64,000 nt of DNA, from NCBI GenBank assembly GCA_013396915.1, contig VWZL01005057.1, positions 744,001 through 808,000 on the forward strand. The letters run 5' to 3'. Made by a program: the position numbers and the translations under genes. This stretch comes from Stercorarius parasiticus. Lineage: Eukaryota > Chordata > Aves > Charadriiformes > Stercorariidae. A model generated the notes under the pieces. The model had not been told where the DNA came from, searched no databases, and saw nothing but the letters and a program-made list of their open reading frames with translations. Numbering within the stretch: position 1 is the stretch's first letter; each line of letters starts with the position of its first letter. Of the stretch, positions 23,353 to 36,399 are shown piece after piece.

Positions 23353-26300
23353 TCTCTTGTAAAGACTGGTTTCATAAGGTGGTGGTGTTCTGCCTCACTT
23401 GTAAACAGAGGTGTACATTAAACCAGAATCATTTTCCTGACATCTCATGCAGGTAGTGTCTTGTATTAAGATCTGCCTGGCTGTTTTTAATGAGGAGTAG
23501 AAGCAAATACATTTACATATAATTCCAAGTTTGTCTGTTTCAAAGTGCAGAGCAACAAAAATTGTGTGCAGGACTTTGACCATGAGATTTAGCTCAATTT
23601 TGCAGTTGCATGGGTTAAGAAATCCCTATATTTCTCTGGATAGTAACTTACTCCATTTTGATATCTGTCCAGTAGTCAGTTCTTAATCCGTTTAAAATAT
23701 GTTCTACTGATACGGCACAGTGCTAATCTTTTAATCAGAATGTCGTGGTATGCTCAGTCAAGTGACTTAGAAAAGTCTATATTACATCTACATAGTGAAA
23801 TTCCATCAAATCAATATAATATTTAAAAAACCATGGTTATGTTCAAACACTCTGCTAGTTGTGTTTAAATGAAGATACTTACACTGTAGGTGAACTTTAA
23901 AACTTTTGATTCAATTTTTTGATGGATCAGTTTTTGTTACTATGGCTTTCAGAAAAAAAAAGAAAATGTGGCCTTTTTTCTTTCAAATCGCGTTTGGGAA
24001 ATTGCTGGAATGTTTCATTTTCACTTTTATAAAAAAGCTAGCCTCCACAAAATGTTTCTGGCTTATCAAGATGGAGGATTTGAATAAGATCAAAACAATA
24101 TTTTTGGAAGACATAATATCATAAAAAGTCACATTTCTCTGCTTCATTTGGCTTCAAGACTAAATAACTGAAATGGAACTAGATTTTAAATTATAACCAT
24201 GAAACTGTCTAGCTCTTTTCTGCACTAAAGACTATTTATATGACCCTTGTGCTCTGAAAGATAAAACAGTCTCCTTTACATGTGAAATGATAATTAAAAG
24301 GAAGGAAGCCAATACCTAGACCTCTTAGCTCTGTATTCAGCAGCCAGCTCAGCATTCCCAGCAGAGGTGTACAAAGCATTACCTTTGACAAACCAAGCAA
24401 AAGCAGCTCTTGAAGATTATCTATCTGATGGTAAAAACACATTCACATGCTCTGTAGCACAGTGTAAGGCTGTCAGGTACAAGAGAAAACACAGTCAACT
24501 CATTAAGAGGTTGTTGCAAATCATAAATGCGTAGTAATATGACACCTTTTTCCAGCTCTGTTTATTTTTCATGTAGTACATAGACATAATCTAGTGGAAA
24601 TAGGAAGCTTATGATAGATTTAATTTTTCCTCTGGATTTTAGAGCTCAGCACCTCAAGTAGTAGCATATTGAATGAATGGCATCATCTTGAGGACACCAT
24701 TTGCTCTGAGTTAACAAACCGTATTGTGGGAGGACATTGTCTTTCTCACTGCTGTACTAGAGGAACTGTTATATTCTTTAAACCATGTTCAGTTGGCTTC
24801 ATAGACAGTCTTCCTGTAGCTTTTCCTATGACAGCTCAACAACAACCATACCATCAGCAAAGGTGAGTTGACAGCTATTGTGCCCTGTCAGTTCATCTAG
24901 AATTTATAGCGGGTTCACATCACAGTATATTCTGAAATCCTGATTCCCAGGTCTCTGCCTTGAGGACTGTGACTGTTATCTGGCTCTGTTGCCGTCACCT
25001 GCCCTGGCAGCAAGGGTTGTCAAGGTGGTTTGAGCACTCAGGTTTGCAGTTAACACATGCAGTTAACGTTAATCTGAATATTTGTGAACACTCTTAGGGT
25101 GGGACTGCTTAACATGATTAACAGCAGTTTGGTTAACTGAGGGAGGGAAAAGTGAAACCATACAACCAGGATATCTGCTTGGTTTGGCACCAGGACTCCT
25201 ACGCATGAAAACATCTCAGTATCTGTTATGGTTCCAAGAAGGAGAAAGTTGAAGCTTAGTCATGCACCAAGTGTAGTTTAAGGGAGAAGGCAAATTGATT
25301 TGAGGGCTGCTGCTGGAATTTACCCCTTTGGCATTAGTTAATTGGGGCATGTGGCTGAACTCCTGCCCCAGGACTTGCCTAGGGGTTAAAGTCAAGATTA
25401 AGGTTGGAGCTCTGAGAATGATAAATCCAAGTCACCTGGTGGGAACAGGGCTTAGGAACCTTGCAAAAGCAGAGGATAGACAACTATGAGAATTATCCCC
25501 TGTGCGGTCCTTTAGCCATGGATATCAGGGTGTGCCAAGGCATAAATTGCAGCCTGGGGTTAGGGTTAGGTGGGGCTGGCTCTGGTGTTGGTGGCAGTGG
25601 CGACTGTCCCTACCAGAACTTTGTCACTCCCGGCAAACTCAGTCTCGTTTCCCTGTCGGTGCTGTGTATGCAGCAAGCAGACCTGCCAGCACCAAGCCTA
25701 GCTCTACGCAAAAGGGGCAGGAAGAATGAACAAGAATGAGGTGTAAATAAGCACCATAAGTATGCTGTGCCTACACTGTTGTCTTCTATGCTGGGGGAAA
25801 TTTCCTGCCAGTTAAAAAGCATTAAAGCTGCCATTGATCCTAATGAGTCCCCCAACACCTACCGATTTCAGACCTTTCAGTGTAGACCGAGGTCATAAGG
25901 GAAACAAAAAAAAGTGTTTGGGGAGAAGAGACATACCATTTAAAATGCAAATGGTTTTTTTGTTAAGAATTAGATAGGTATGAATTTGTGATAAAAAGAA
26001 GGGTATCAAAGTCAGAGGCATTAGGAGTTGTACAGTTTTCCCAAAGCAAAAAATAAATACAGTAGCACTGTACTTTCACAGCAGAATTTTGGTTTGTGAC
26101 TATCAATCTGTAGTCTTAAAAAGTAGTAACTCCTGCTTAGCATAATTCCTAGTGTCTGTAATTAGCACCAGATAGCGTGTGAAAATGGTAAATGGGATTT
26201 AATGTTAACAATAAAAATGTATGCATTGCAAGTTGATTGAGATATTTCCCAGCACTGATCAGAACAATGTAGCGCTGTGCACGATAAAGAAACTCCAAGT

Positions 26301-27600
26301 AAATTATGACGTTGTGTTGTAATTATGTCTAAGATGGCTGTGAATGCATTTTGAGGTACTTCTGCTGATGTGAAGACGATGTATTCGCTCAGAAGCTACA
26401 GGCACTCGAGCCTGTCCGTCAACATATGTACATCTTCTACTGCTGTCAGTCCAGGCTAGATCTGTACAAAGGTTGTCAGCACAAAGAAGTTTATAGAAAC
26501 AGAAGCTGTAAGTGACGATGTTTGGGAAGAAGATAAAATCTGGAATCGCTACAGCCAAAGTTGAGGGGTTTTATGAAGTTTAGTAGAGGTGTTAAAACTC
26601 ACGATTTTTGAATATTACATGGTATTGTGCTAGGTAAGAAGTCATGTGATATATCATTGCCTTTCTGTAACTGCCTTTGTACTGTCTCTCTCTCTCAAAA
26701 CAAACGGTGAAGCACTTATTTCCGTAACAATTATGCAGGGTACTACATAAAACCCTAGAGTTACAGCGAACTAGAAAGACTCACATGAGAAAAGAGAAGA
26801 AAAGTCTGAGAGGACGAATGACTCTGTTCTGTTTCTTCTTCTGTAAAGTTTCAAAGCTTCTTTGAAACAAATTTAGAGTTTAATCATACAGGATCGATGT
26901 TATTTATTGAGCATCATATAAAAAATGCTCCTTTGGGATTACGTTGAGCTGTCATCAGAGGGAGTGTCCCCTCAAAGAAGCTCGAGAAATAGTGAGTGGT
27001 GAGAAAAATTCATTGAATTATTCAGTCAAGAACAGCAGTGTATGCAGGTGTATAACTTCTAAACTTTATTTTCTGTGTAATTTCTCGTTCTCAAGTAAAG
27101 AAAAAGGATCACTTTATATAGTAACTAATCACTTCAACATGAGTGTTTCCTGTTTATGGAAGTTTCGCATAAAATGAAAGCACTCTGTGCTGCACTTCTT
27201 AGCATAGCCTTCATCATCTTTACTGACTACCTAATAAAACATCTTACAGAAAAGTTTTACATTTCAAATATATTATAAAATAAATGTTTAAGTCTTGTGA
27301 TTGGGACTTTGGAAAATGGGAGAGGGGGTCTTTAAGATGTTTAGAGCTTCTAAAGGCTTACATTTACCTGAATGGAGCTGCGTCTGCAACTACAGTATAC
27401 CCTAAAAAATTATGTTGCCCGTTCGTGAGAACCTATAGCCTCTGTTGAAAATATAGATCCTGTTGTAAAAACAATCTTAGGACTGTTTTACAAAGACTAT
27501 TCCTCTCTGCTGCAAAAATATTTTAAGGGGTTTTTTAATTGTTTATATCTAAAAATATGTTTCCTTTTCTTCCTGTGGGGTATAAAACAAAAAAGAAGGG
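23353..27600. other. Noncoding, AT-rich DNA
   Basis: I see no gene. Features noted are a telomere-like TTAGGGTTAGG at 25560-25570 in a GC-richer segment (about 25440-25740) and a (CT)n stretch near 26687-26696. Three overlapping open frames at 25461-25858 reflect the GC-richer composition. Confidence 0.6.
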
Positions 27601-27636
27601 GAAGAGGAAAGAAAGAGTTGAGGATAAACACGAACA

Positions 27637-27679
27637 TGACTAGAAGTCACTGCATTGTTCTTCCAGTCACTTCTAGTCA
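27637..27679. repeat. Inverted repeat, 16-bp arms, 11-base loop
   Basis: The arms are 27637-27652 and 27664-27679. They pair at 15 of 16 positions around the loop cattgttcttc. The hairpin is too short for a canonical microRNA precursor, and no T-tract follows it. Confidence 0.85.
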
Positions 27680-28440
27680 AGTATTTGCCAGTTTACAGAC
27701 TCACTTATAGCAAGATCGCCTGTATATTTATTTGACTAAATGCAATTTTGTAGGATTTCATTTGTAGTGATCGAACTGCTTGTGAAGTGGTCCCGATGTA
27801 AGAATGCCTTGCCTCTTGTAGAAGGTCCCTGCAGGACACTGGGTGCTATGGACACTTGTAATTCATATCTAGACACTTCACTAGCATCCTCTGCCAGTGC
27901 TCATGAAAGGATGGCTGGTGCTGACATTAATGACTTTGTGTGCGTGTGATTAGCCTGTAATGGAGCACACTTGCTGTTAGGGTAGGCAGGCATGAAGAGA
28001 TGAAAGAGAAACTGTTTGCTGTCAGCGGATCCTTACTTCTCCTAGTGATTGAGGCCCCCTCCCAGCCTAGGAGATCTTCCCTGGCAGTCCTTTCTTGCCC
28101 CACCACAGGGGTGCGGGTCTGGTAGCTGGCCTGGCAGGCAGACCTGTGTAGGTAGGTCCTTCTGCCCTCTACTGCTGGAGGAAAGAAATTGCACAAATGG
28201 CATAAGGATGAGAGACTCAATTTGCAGGGATTTCATTCCAAAAAGAAGCTGAGAAGCGTCTCTAAATGGCAAAGCAAACATATCCCTTCTGTGATGCTGA
28301 GTGAGATTTAACCATGGGCCTCACTATTGAAATGAGTAAAATTAAACTACTGTTCCTATTCGCAGCCTTGTGGAATGAATACACATTCATTGAAACTGTC
28401 TGTGGGGGGAAAAGCTAAATAACCTCACATAAAGTTAAGT
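27680..28440. other. Noncoding DNA
   Basis: No gene is found. Open frames on both strands overlap at 27927-28281 in a moderately GC-rich patch, and none has recognisable protein features. Confidence 0.55.
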
Positions 28441-28800
28441 GAAACCATATCTGAAAATTCAGTTGCATGGCAGAGAGAATTGATTCAAGGATGTAATTAA
28501 ATCAGATGAGAAGAGTATGGTAAGCACTAACCTAAAAATGACATCCAAAGTTAAGCAAGTTAAGAAGGCATCAGAGTAATCAATATAGCCAAATCAGTAA
28601 GGAATAAATCAATTCACAGCCATGTGAATTAATCTCTACAACTTTGCAAATGCTAATGTGTTTAGAATTGTTGATTCAAAGGTTTCATTGGAGGGTAACA
28701 AACTGCCTGCAATTACATAGATTCACGTGTATTTTTACTCTGCAAGTGCTGAGTAATTGTCATTCTTAGGCTCCCAATTTATCTAAATGAAAAAGACCAA
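28441..28800. promoter_or_regulatory. Candidate conserved noncoding block (enhancer-like)
   Basis: This block is dense in sites typical of developmental enhancers: TAATTA (28494-28499), repeated AATCA/TGATT cores, a gaattaat core near 28626 and an octamer/POU-like TTTGCAAATGCTAAT (28643-28657). It has no simple repeats and no open frame. This is the best-looking block of its kind in the window, but conservation is not observable here. Confidence 0.28.
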
Positions 28801-30867
28801 AGGGAGGAGGATGATCCTGTGAGTTACTGACAGTTCTTATCCTCCTCTGACAAAGGATCAAGAATGTATTTTAGTTCAGGCAACTAAAGGATTCCGCTAA
28901 AATTTTTGATACTTTAACTTATCAGAGCCTGTGTAGTAAGAAATTCAGTTACAGCTCTGTTACTCAGAGCATCCTAGTATTCCTGTCTGTAAGAGCATGC
29001 ACAATTTCAGTGGAATTACTCCTGGGTATGAAGTCGCTTAGACTAAATACTGAGTAAGTTGCTGAGTTTTATCCAGTATTTTCTAAACTACAAGCTTGTA
29101 ATGAACACTTTCAAACTGGACTATTATGCCCTTATAGCCTCTTAGTTAACTAGTTGTTTTCTGGAGTCTATACTTACGCAAAAAATCTGTGACAAAAAAA
29201 AAGGCATGAGTAAGTAACTTAACACTTGTACCTGTATCATACTGACCAAGTTCCCCACCTACTGCAAGAGGATCCCCAAAAATCCAGAATTATCAAAAGC
29301 AAAATACTTCCATGTTGTTTATGACTGATGGGTGAAGACACCTTACCTCCTTGCTACGTATAAAAACCTTGTAATTCATCAGTGAAAAATAGCTGAAAAG
29401 CCTATGTATATTGAGAGATAGAAGTTTGCATAGTCTGTGGTTTTTGCTAGAAATCATTGGGAGACACCAAAATAACAACCTGGGAAAATCAAACTTTGAG
29501 GCTGCCCTGGTTGGCTATATAAAAAATGCGGCTTATAGCCATGTCCAAAGAATGATTGATGTGAAACTGAACAGCATGCACAGAAAGCAAGTTGCACTGG
29601 AATTTGGTATCTGAAATGTGCATAAATTACTGTTATGCTTGAGCTAATTGGACTCTCGAATTGGACTTTCTAACAAATGGATGCTGCCTATACTGCTACC
29701 TGTCATTCTGAGCAAGTTTTTGAAGGTGAGATTGGGCCATGGCTTTCAGTGCTCTTAGCCTAATTACCTGCATAAAACAAAAATTATTTCCAAAAGTGAT
29801 TCTCTTGAGATACCTGCAGACATTTTTGCAATACTTGGAAGTTAGACAAGAAACAGCCAATAATGTAAAAAGGTTGCAATGCTGTGGTTTTCCGATGCTT
29901 TGTATATCTCCCTGGCAAAGCCAGTCCATTTGCCATTATTTTAACTGTTTAAATCATCTGAGCTCATTTCTATTTTGGATACGCTTGAATGCCCTAAAGA
30001 CGACATTTCCAAAGAGTGAACTGGGTTGTTTAATAACCCTGCTAGAATATAGGTGTAGTCTGTGGTAGATGAGTGCAGATTATCCAAGAAGTGACAGTCA
30101 AGGGTTGCAGGGCATTGCCACTGTGTAACCGTTGTGCTGTGTCACAAATTGTCCAAATATCTCAATAGTTTGATTCTTTAAAGTTAATCCCTTTTAAATG
30201 TGTAAAAGCACCTCATAAACTATACCTACAGCAAATTAAAACCTGCTATGTTAACGAAGGTGCGGGAGGGTAACTGAACTAACAATTACATGAGGCATTT
30301 CTTATTGATAATGTTGTAATTGAATTCTCTGTATCTCTGCTTGTGTGCTGGGCAGTAACTCCAATCTTTTTCTCCTTCATGCAGAATACTTACATTGCTA
30401 GCATTTTTCTAGCTTTATAAGGTTGAGCTACAGCCATTCAAGCTTTCAAATATCAGAAGTCAGAGCTTGTTTTTCAGCATACTGATGAACTTATTTCAAG
30501 GAATGAGGTTATTGGATGTAGGCAAATAAATGTCAGAAAAATCAATTACCTTTTGTTGGTCAACTATTAGCCATCGTTTAGAAATGCTTGATCAATGCAG
30601 AAGGGGAAACACTTCTAACGTTAATTTGGACAGATCAGAGCATCTCTCTGTGCTTTTCACAAATATTAATGAAACTAGAAGAGAGATACATTATGTTCTG
30701 GGGCACCCCACTTCAGACAAATGAATAAAGCTCACAATTGTGTTTGTAATCAGGTAATGTAGTCTAAGAGTAGTTACATTGGTTGTTTTTACAGTTGCAA
30801 ACTCTGTATTGCTTTAAGGATAAACATGCTGTATAACAAAACATAGATAGCACGCTGTTTCCCATAG
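28801..30867. other. Noncoding, AT-rich DNA
   Basis: No gene is found. Opposite-strand open frames at 29696-30068 overlap and cannot both be coding; neither resembles a known protein. Confidence 0.55.
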
Positions 30868-31305
30868 GCACATGATCCCTCTTGTGTGAGCAGAGCCATG
30901 GACACAGCCAGCCGGGTTATTTTTGTGTTGGCTCACCGATCAGCCTGGGTCTGGCAGGTAGAATGCAATACAAATATGGTTAAGTGGTTTTCAGATCTAA
31001 CTGAGGCCCAGAAACAGGCTGCATGTTTTCCCAAGCAAGCCTGGCATCGCGCAGAGCCTGCTCAGGTGGGTCTGGGCTGTGTTCCCAGAACCAGGAGTGA
31101 GCAGAGCATGGTGGGGAGACAGAGAGTCGGCCTCTCCACAGAGCTTGCCCGGGTTCAACAGGGCTCGTTGGCCTCAATTCGGTGCCAGCCTTCCTGGATG
31201 TGCACCAAGTCATGCTTTCGTGCCTCTGCAAATAAACCGTCTTGGAGCAGTGAGCGTAGGGTAGAGGCTTCTGAGTTGGCTGAAGCCCAACTCGGTAGCA
31301 CATGA
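30868..31305. mobile_element. GC-richer island flanked by 8-bp direct repeats, possible solo LTR or other insertion
   Basis: The segment 30876-31297 is clearly GC-richer than its surroundings. It is flanked by the same octamer, gcacatga, at 30868-30875 and 31298-31305, which could be a target-site duplication. Near its right end 'ctgcaaataaaccgtc' (about 31227) has the look of an LTR polyadenylation signal. It lacks TG...CA ends exactly at the repeats, and I do not recognise the family. The 139-codon open frame through it (30886-31305) has no recognisable domain and is best explained by base composition. Confidence 0.25.
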
Positions 31306-31675
31306 ATTACCTGCCATTACTCAGTGTCCCAGTCCCTCATTCCCTTGGATAATACAGATGACTATACTTTCGAGGAAACAGAAGATCTACGGGACAATAA
31401 CACTGGCAAACCTTCTGTAGGGATATGAGAAGTTAATAACATACAGGAGATAAATTCAGGCATAAGAGAGACAGTGCTAAAAAATTCCTAGTATCAAAGA
31501 GGTTTGTGACGATAGTGAAGTTTTCAAGTGCATCGTTTATGTGTGCTTTGAAGCCTTCCTAAGAGGACTCTAGGTTACAACAGAATCGTTACTTAATTTT
31601 TCTTTATTGAGGCAGAAGAGCATACATTGGCAATACTGGAAGACTGATGGTTGATAACAGTATTATAAACAATGC
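31306..31675. other. Noncoding DNA
   Basis: Nothing recognisable was seen between the GC-richer island and the old CR1 tail. Confidence 0.55.
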
Positions 31676-31768
31676 CCTGAGCAATCTTCTCTAACTGGAC
31701 GTGCTTTAACCAAGAAGTTAAACTAGATGGCTTCTTGAGGGTCCCTTTATCCTACGTGATTTTGTAGC
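31676..31768 (+). mobile_element. CR1 LINE, old 3' tail
   Basis: This is a degenerate match to the CR1 3' end in the right order: 'gagcaatcttctctaactgga', 'gtgctttaaccaagaagtt', 'aaactagatggcttcttgagg', 'gtccctttatcc' and a terminal 'acgtgattttgta'. It is more diverged than the other copies and has no coding content. Confidence 0.7.
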
Positions 31769-32784
31769 CAAAACACAAAGACTGTTATCAATGCCTCCGT
31801 TCATGTGACACATATTCTACTTATTTCATATCCAGCATATTCTACTGATTACTTGCACCAGCTGTTGTTCTCGTGTTTCAGAATAGGTGGCTACTAGTTA
31901 GTGCAGTCGATGTTACCAGCATTCTTCTGTCTTTTACTCAAGTGCATCAATATTGTTGGTGTTCAGTTCACATGAAACTTATATAATCAGCTTACACAAC
32001 TTTTCTGATTTTCACCATTGGCAAACCATATTCTGTAATGTTGAGTCATGCTCATAGATGGCATGTGAAAACCCAGGTAACTGTAATATGGTGACTTAGT
32101 TTGGCAAAAGACAAAGTTTCTCTCTTGGGAAGTGATTTAAGGATGTTTTAAGTGGTTCCTAGCAGAAAAAGCAAAATACTGATTGGTTACAAGTTCTCTA
32201 TGACAGCTGACAGGCAAGAGTAGTGTGCCAGGGTAGAAGTGATGTATTTTGAACAGTGATGACATGTTGAGTTAGAACATAAGGCAAACAGAATAACAAC
32301 AGATTGATTGAGAGGGTGAGTGGAAATGTGAAATTTGTGAGAGAGGATGAGTGTTGTAAAGTGGCCTTGATCGCATGCCCGATATGTTTGATTGCTATCT
32401 CTGCAGGCCTGGTGCCACTATCTTCAGGTAGAAAAAAATATGCATAGAAGATATCCAGCTTTCACTTTTAGCAGTCATGTAGTACTGCAGTAGCGTCACT
32501 AACAAGTAAAGAACCAAAATGTTTGAAAAAGTGAAACTTCCTGTAAGAAGTGTAGTGAGTGGGGGAGGTAAGGGTTTCTTAATTGGAGATTGAAAAAAAA
32601 ATTAATTCAAAGTCAAAAAGATTTGCTATTGGCTTGTAAGCAAACCCATCTGTGTCAAAGCAATGCAATACATCAGTGCTTTATATTGCTATGAAATATA
32701 GCTCCCCACTGGAATAGATTTTCCCTCTATATCTAACAGTTTGCCTGACATCAGTCGTTTGAGCCAGGCTGCGGTTCAGGTGAA
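31769..32784. other. Noncoding, AT-rich DNA
   Basis: No gene or repeat was recognised. Confidence 0.55.
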
Positions 32785-33108
32785 TAATCATAGAATCGTC
32801 TAGGTTGGAAGGGACCTTTAAGGTTATCAAGTCCAACCATTAACCTAACACTGCCAAAACAACCACTAAACCATGTCCCTAAGCACCATGTCTATCTGCC
32901 TCTTACACACCTCCAAGGAGGGTGATTCAACCGCTTCCCGGGGCAGCCTGTTCCAATGCTTGACAACACCTTCTGTGAAGAAATTTTTCCTAATATCCAT
33001 CCTAAACCTCCCCTGACACAACTTGAGGACATTTCCTCTTGTCCTATTGCTTGTTACTTGGGACAAGAGACCAACCCTCACCTTGCTACAACCTCCTTTC
33101 GGGTAGTG
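32785..33108 (-). mobile_element. CR1 LINE, 3' end, about 320 bp
   Basis: On the + strand it begins with the reverse-complemented CR1 end ('aatcatagaatcg', 'ggttggaagggacctttaagg') and ends near 33108 after 'tgctacaacctcctttcggg'. On the - strand an open stretch still reads [21 protein letters not shown] and [15 protein letters not shown], the C-terminal end of CR1 ORF2. The short UTR and the '[10 protein letters not shown]' end differ from the 22734 copy, so this is a different CR1 subfamily. Confidence 0.95.
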
Positions 33109-36100
33109 ATCATCGTGATATAATGATGGGGCAGAAGGCTTGTGGCCTGCCAGGATTAGGATGACTTTGATAACGTAGTGTCAATATTATCAGAACTAGT
33201 CAGGCATTTCCCAAGCATGTATCTGCTATTAGGTAACGAACTTACTGATCTATACATTCTTCTTTATGTTCAAGATCAGGTCAAAACCTTGATGGGCAGT
33301 GAAAGGTTGGGATTGATGACACCTTTGATTTAAATGAAAGGTTTTAAGTATGATCCCTTTGGATCAAAAGTTTTGCCGAGTGCATGATATGTGTGCAATG
33401 TCAATAGCTATTTACAGTATGCACATGGGTCAGAATTAAGGAGGGGTAGTTTAACAGAGAGATAAATTTGGGAACAGGGAGATAAACATGCTCTTAAATG
33501 AGAGGTTTGTATAGAAATATCCCCTGCTGTTTTTTGTTCCTGTCTTTCTTATGTGGGGCTCTAAACAAAACAATAGAACTCCTTTAATATAGTCTTCCAC
33601 TGATTATTATTAGGCTGTTTCCTTCATGGCTTTCAGTCTCTTGGCCATTTCCTTTTGACAGACCCTGTCATAAGCTGTCATTGCAGAATACTGTTCTTAA
33701 TAGCAAGCAATTAACACTGGTTTTTCCAAGTAGTGAATGAAGTCAGGTTTACCTGCCAAATTAGTGCCTTGTTTTCAAAGCCAGCTGGGAGACGTGAGTG
33801 CCCATGGCTCTGCAGCCCACCTGTCTCCTGTCAAGCATCATGTGCCTTATCATCCCTGCAGAGACGGCCCCACCTTGCACAATGTTGGGGGGTAGCAGGT
33901 CTTACATCCATACATGAAGTCTTCATAAAGCAGAGACCAGCCCAAACCACCAAGGCTGGAATTGAATTCAAACCATAGAAAAGGTCAAACTACCAGAAGA
34001 AGTCATTGTGAATCTTGTTCACATGTTGAAAACCAAGGCACAGACAACTACCCTTTCCTCGCCCTCTAACAGGCAAGTTGCACTATAGAATCAAGAGTCC
34101 CAGTTTGGTGTTCTGTGTTTATAGGGAATACCAATGTTAAGATCTTGTGTCTGGTGTATCTGTGCCTAGATACGCGTATGTATATCTCTGTATATATACA
34201 AGGATGTTGCGGTATGTCCTTTAGTTTTCCCAGGATGGAATCTGTGTTGAAATGACCCAGCTCTAGATCAGGTTCCAAACGAGCAAGCAGAGAAACAGTG
34301 GTGTCGACTATGGAAAGCGTTTCATACTTAACAAGTGCTTAGCACAGAATGTCATATTAATCACGTTACAGCAAAATCTACCATGTGCTGTAGTGTACTG
34401 AATAGATCTCGTGAAAAATTAATCTGCAGACATTCTTGGAACTCTGCAGAAAACACAGCCCAAATCCGTGTTTCTCATGAGAAAATTACCTAATTTGAGA
34501 ATTAAAAAAAAAAATTACCCACTACTGTTACCTACTTCCATGATGACTGTGAAACAAATGAAGACTAGCTATGGAAGCAAAGTAAGTGTGAGTATCCAAA
34601 ATGCAATTTTCCATGGGAAATCTAGGTACTGTGCAGAGCAATTGGGACAAAGGTACCTGCTATGCTGCCACTACAAATACTGTTTCCAGTGTGTTTAAGA
34701 TGCAAATACGTGTTATGCTTGGTGCTATGTGTTTCAGAGTAATTTCTTTCTTATCATATTTTGCATAGTAACTTTAATTATGTCTTACTGAAAACTATAC
34801 TTACTGAAAATTTACTATAAACTGAAGTGTATTTCTTATTGCTACTTTGCTGTTTCCGTAACTCCAGGGTATAAACACAGTGAAATATTTGTTAGATTTT
34901 GAATATTATAAGAATGTCTTGGTTCTGCTTTTGAAAACTGTGGATTAACAAGTGTTCTAATTAAGAAAAAGGGAAAAGAAAAAAATGCAATTAAAATTAA
35001 GGCTCTCCATAAACTAAATGTCTTTTTAGCTTTTCAAATAATATACACAGTTCTGTAACATAGCAGAACAACGTAAATGAAGCTGTAAAAATGCAGCGCG
35101 CCAGAAACAGATTCTAAAACCCATCCAGAAAATTATAAACATGTAATTAAAGTAAGAAACTGAGAAAATAACTATTTGTGGACTTAGTCATAAAATAACT
35201 ACACACAATTTAGTCAAAAAAATCTGTAGTATTCTCCCTGTGTCGTGGAATTTCATTTTTCGCTAATTCAGTTAGCTAACCAAGCTTACTGATGTCAACT
35301 GTCACCCGGTATCACATTCAGCAAAGAGAGACTGGATATAGCTTGGCCAAACCAAGAAGATAATTTGGTACATTTTGTAAGAAAGAACACTTCTTCACAG
35401 AGAATATTTTTAGGCTTTTATGGGATCTTTGAGCAATACAAACTAGCCTAGATCTAATTAGTGGTGCTGGGATTTTACCAGTTGAGAATCTGAAGGGGAA
35501 ACATTCACAATTTTTTTATTTTTTTTAAATTGGAAGATACAGAAGACCAAAAATGTTCCTATGAGCTCTTCATCAGTCTCAATATTTCTAGCAGGAGATA
35601 CAATTGAAGAAGGCATCTCTACAACAGGAGACTCAGTTTATATGCTTTTTGAATTAGAGAAGAAGCCTGGAACTCAGTGCACCTCCTTAATGTGCTAATC
35701 ATCACTTCTTGTTTATTTTAGGATCCGTTTCCCTCAGGCCCTTTCCTTGTAGGTGCCCCATTTTCAATAAGCAGCGTTATGTTAGGAAGGCCTTATGGGT
35801 TGAACTCCCTCAGTTAATAAGGTGCCCTATGTAACAACTGCCTGTATCTCAGGTTTGTTGTCATTCAGATATTAACAGGACAGCAAAAATTAACTTCTAC
35901 TGCAAAGGGATGATTTCCCCTGAGTACATAAATTGAGTAATTACGCTGGTGAAGAGCTTTCTAGCACTGTCTCTTCATTAAAGAGTAAAACCAACTCTTC
36001 CATGGCAAAGAAAAAAGCCTTTGAAAAAGTTTGGGGGTGTCCAATATGGATCAGAATAGGTTCTTTACTTGAGTTATAAAAATTTTACTTTATAAAGAGA

Positions 36101-36399
36101 GCTGTTTCTGACCAGATCCAGTCTGAATCAGTACTTTTTCCAGCTGTTCACTCTCTATGCTCCCTTCTCTCCATGCACAATTTAACTTACGTTGAGCTCC
36201 ATCAGCCTCTCTCTACATGGTTAGTAATGTGCCCCTTTTTTCTGTTGTTACCTATGTCTGTGGCTGTCCCCAGCTTGGTTTTAGTACTTTTATTTTTATA
36301 TATACATTCATATGTAAATAAGGTGATCTCTAAAGTTGATTTGGGAGCAGGAATGTTGCCTCTGCATCTTCAGAAGGTGTTTTAAAGTCTACACCTATA
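33109..36399. other. Noncoding, AT-rich DNA
   Basis: No gene or transposon was recognised. Open frames of up to 81 codons (33733-33978) lack splice or protein evidence. Confidence 0.6.

Noticed and set aside
25461..25858. Gly-rich open frames in a GC-richer patch
   Set aside because: Three frames on both strands overlap; the Gly run comes from ggt/ggc repeats.
30886..31305. 139-codon open frame on the + strand, with a 107-codon frame opposite
   Set aside because: Both strands are open in a GC-richer segment. There is no domain, no splice context and no recognised product; composition explains it.
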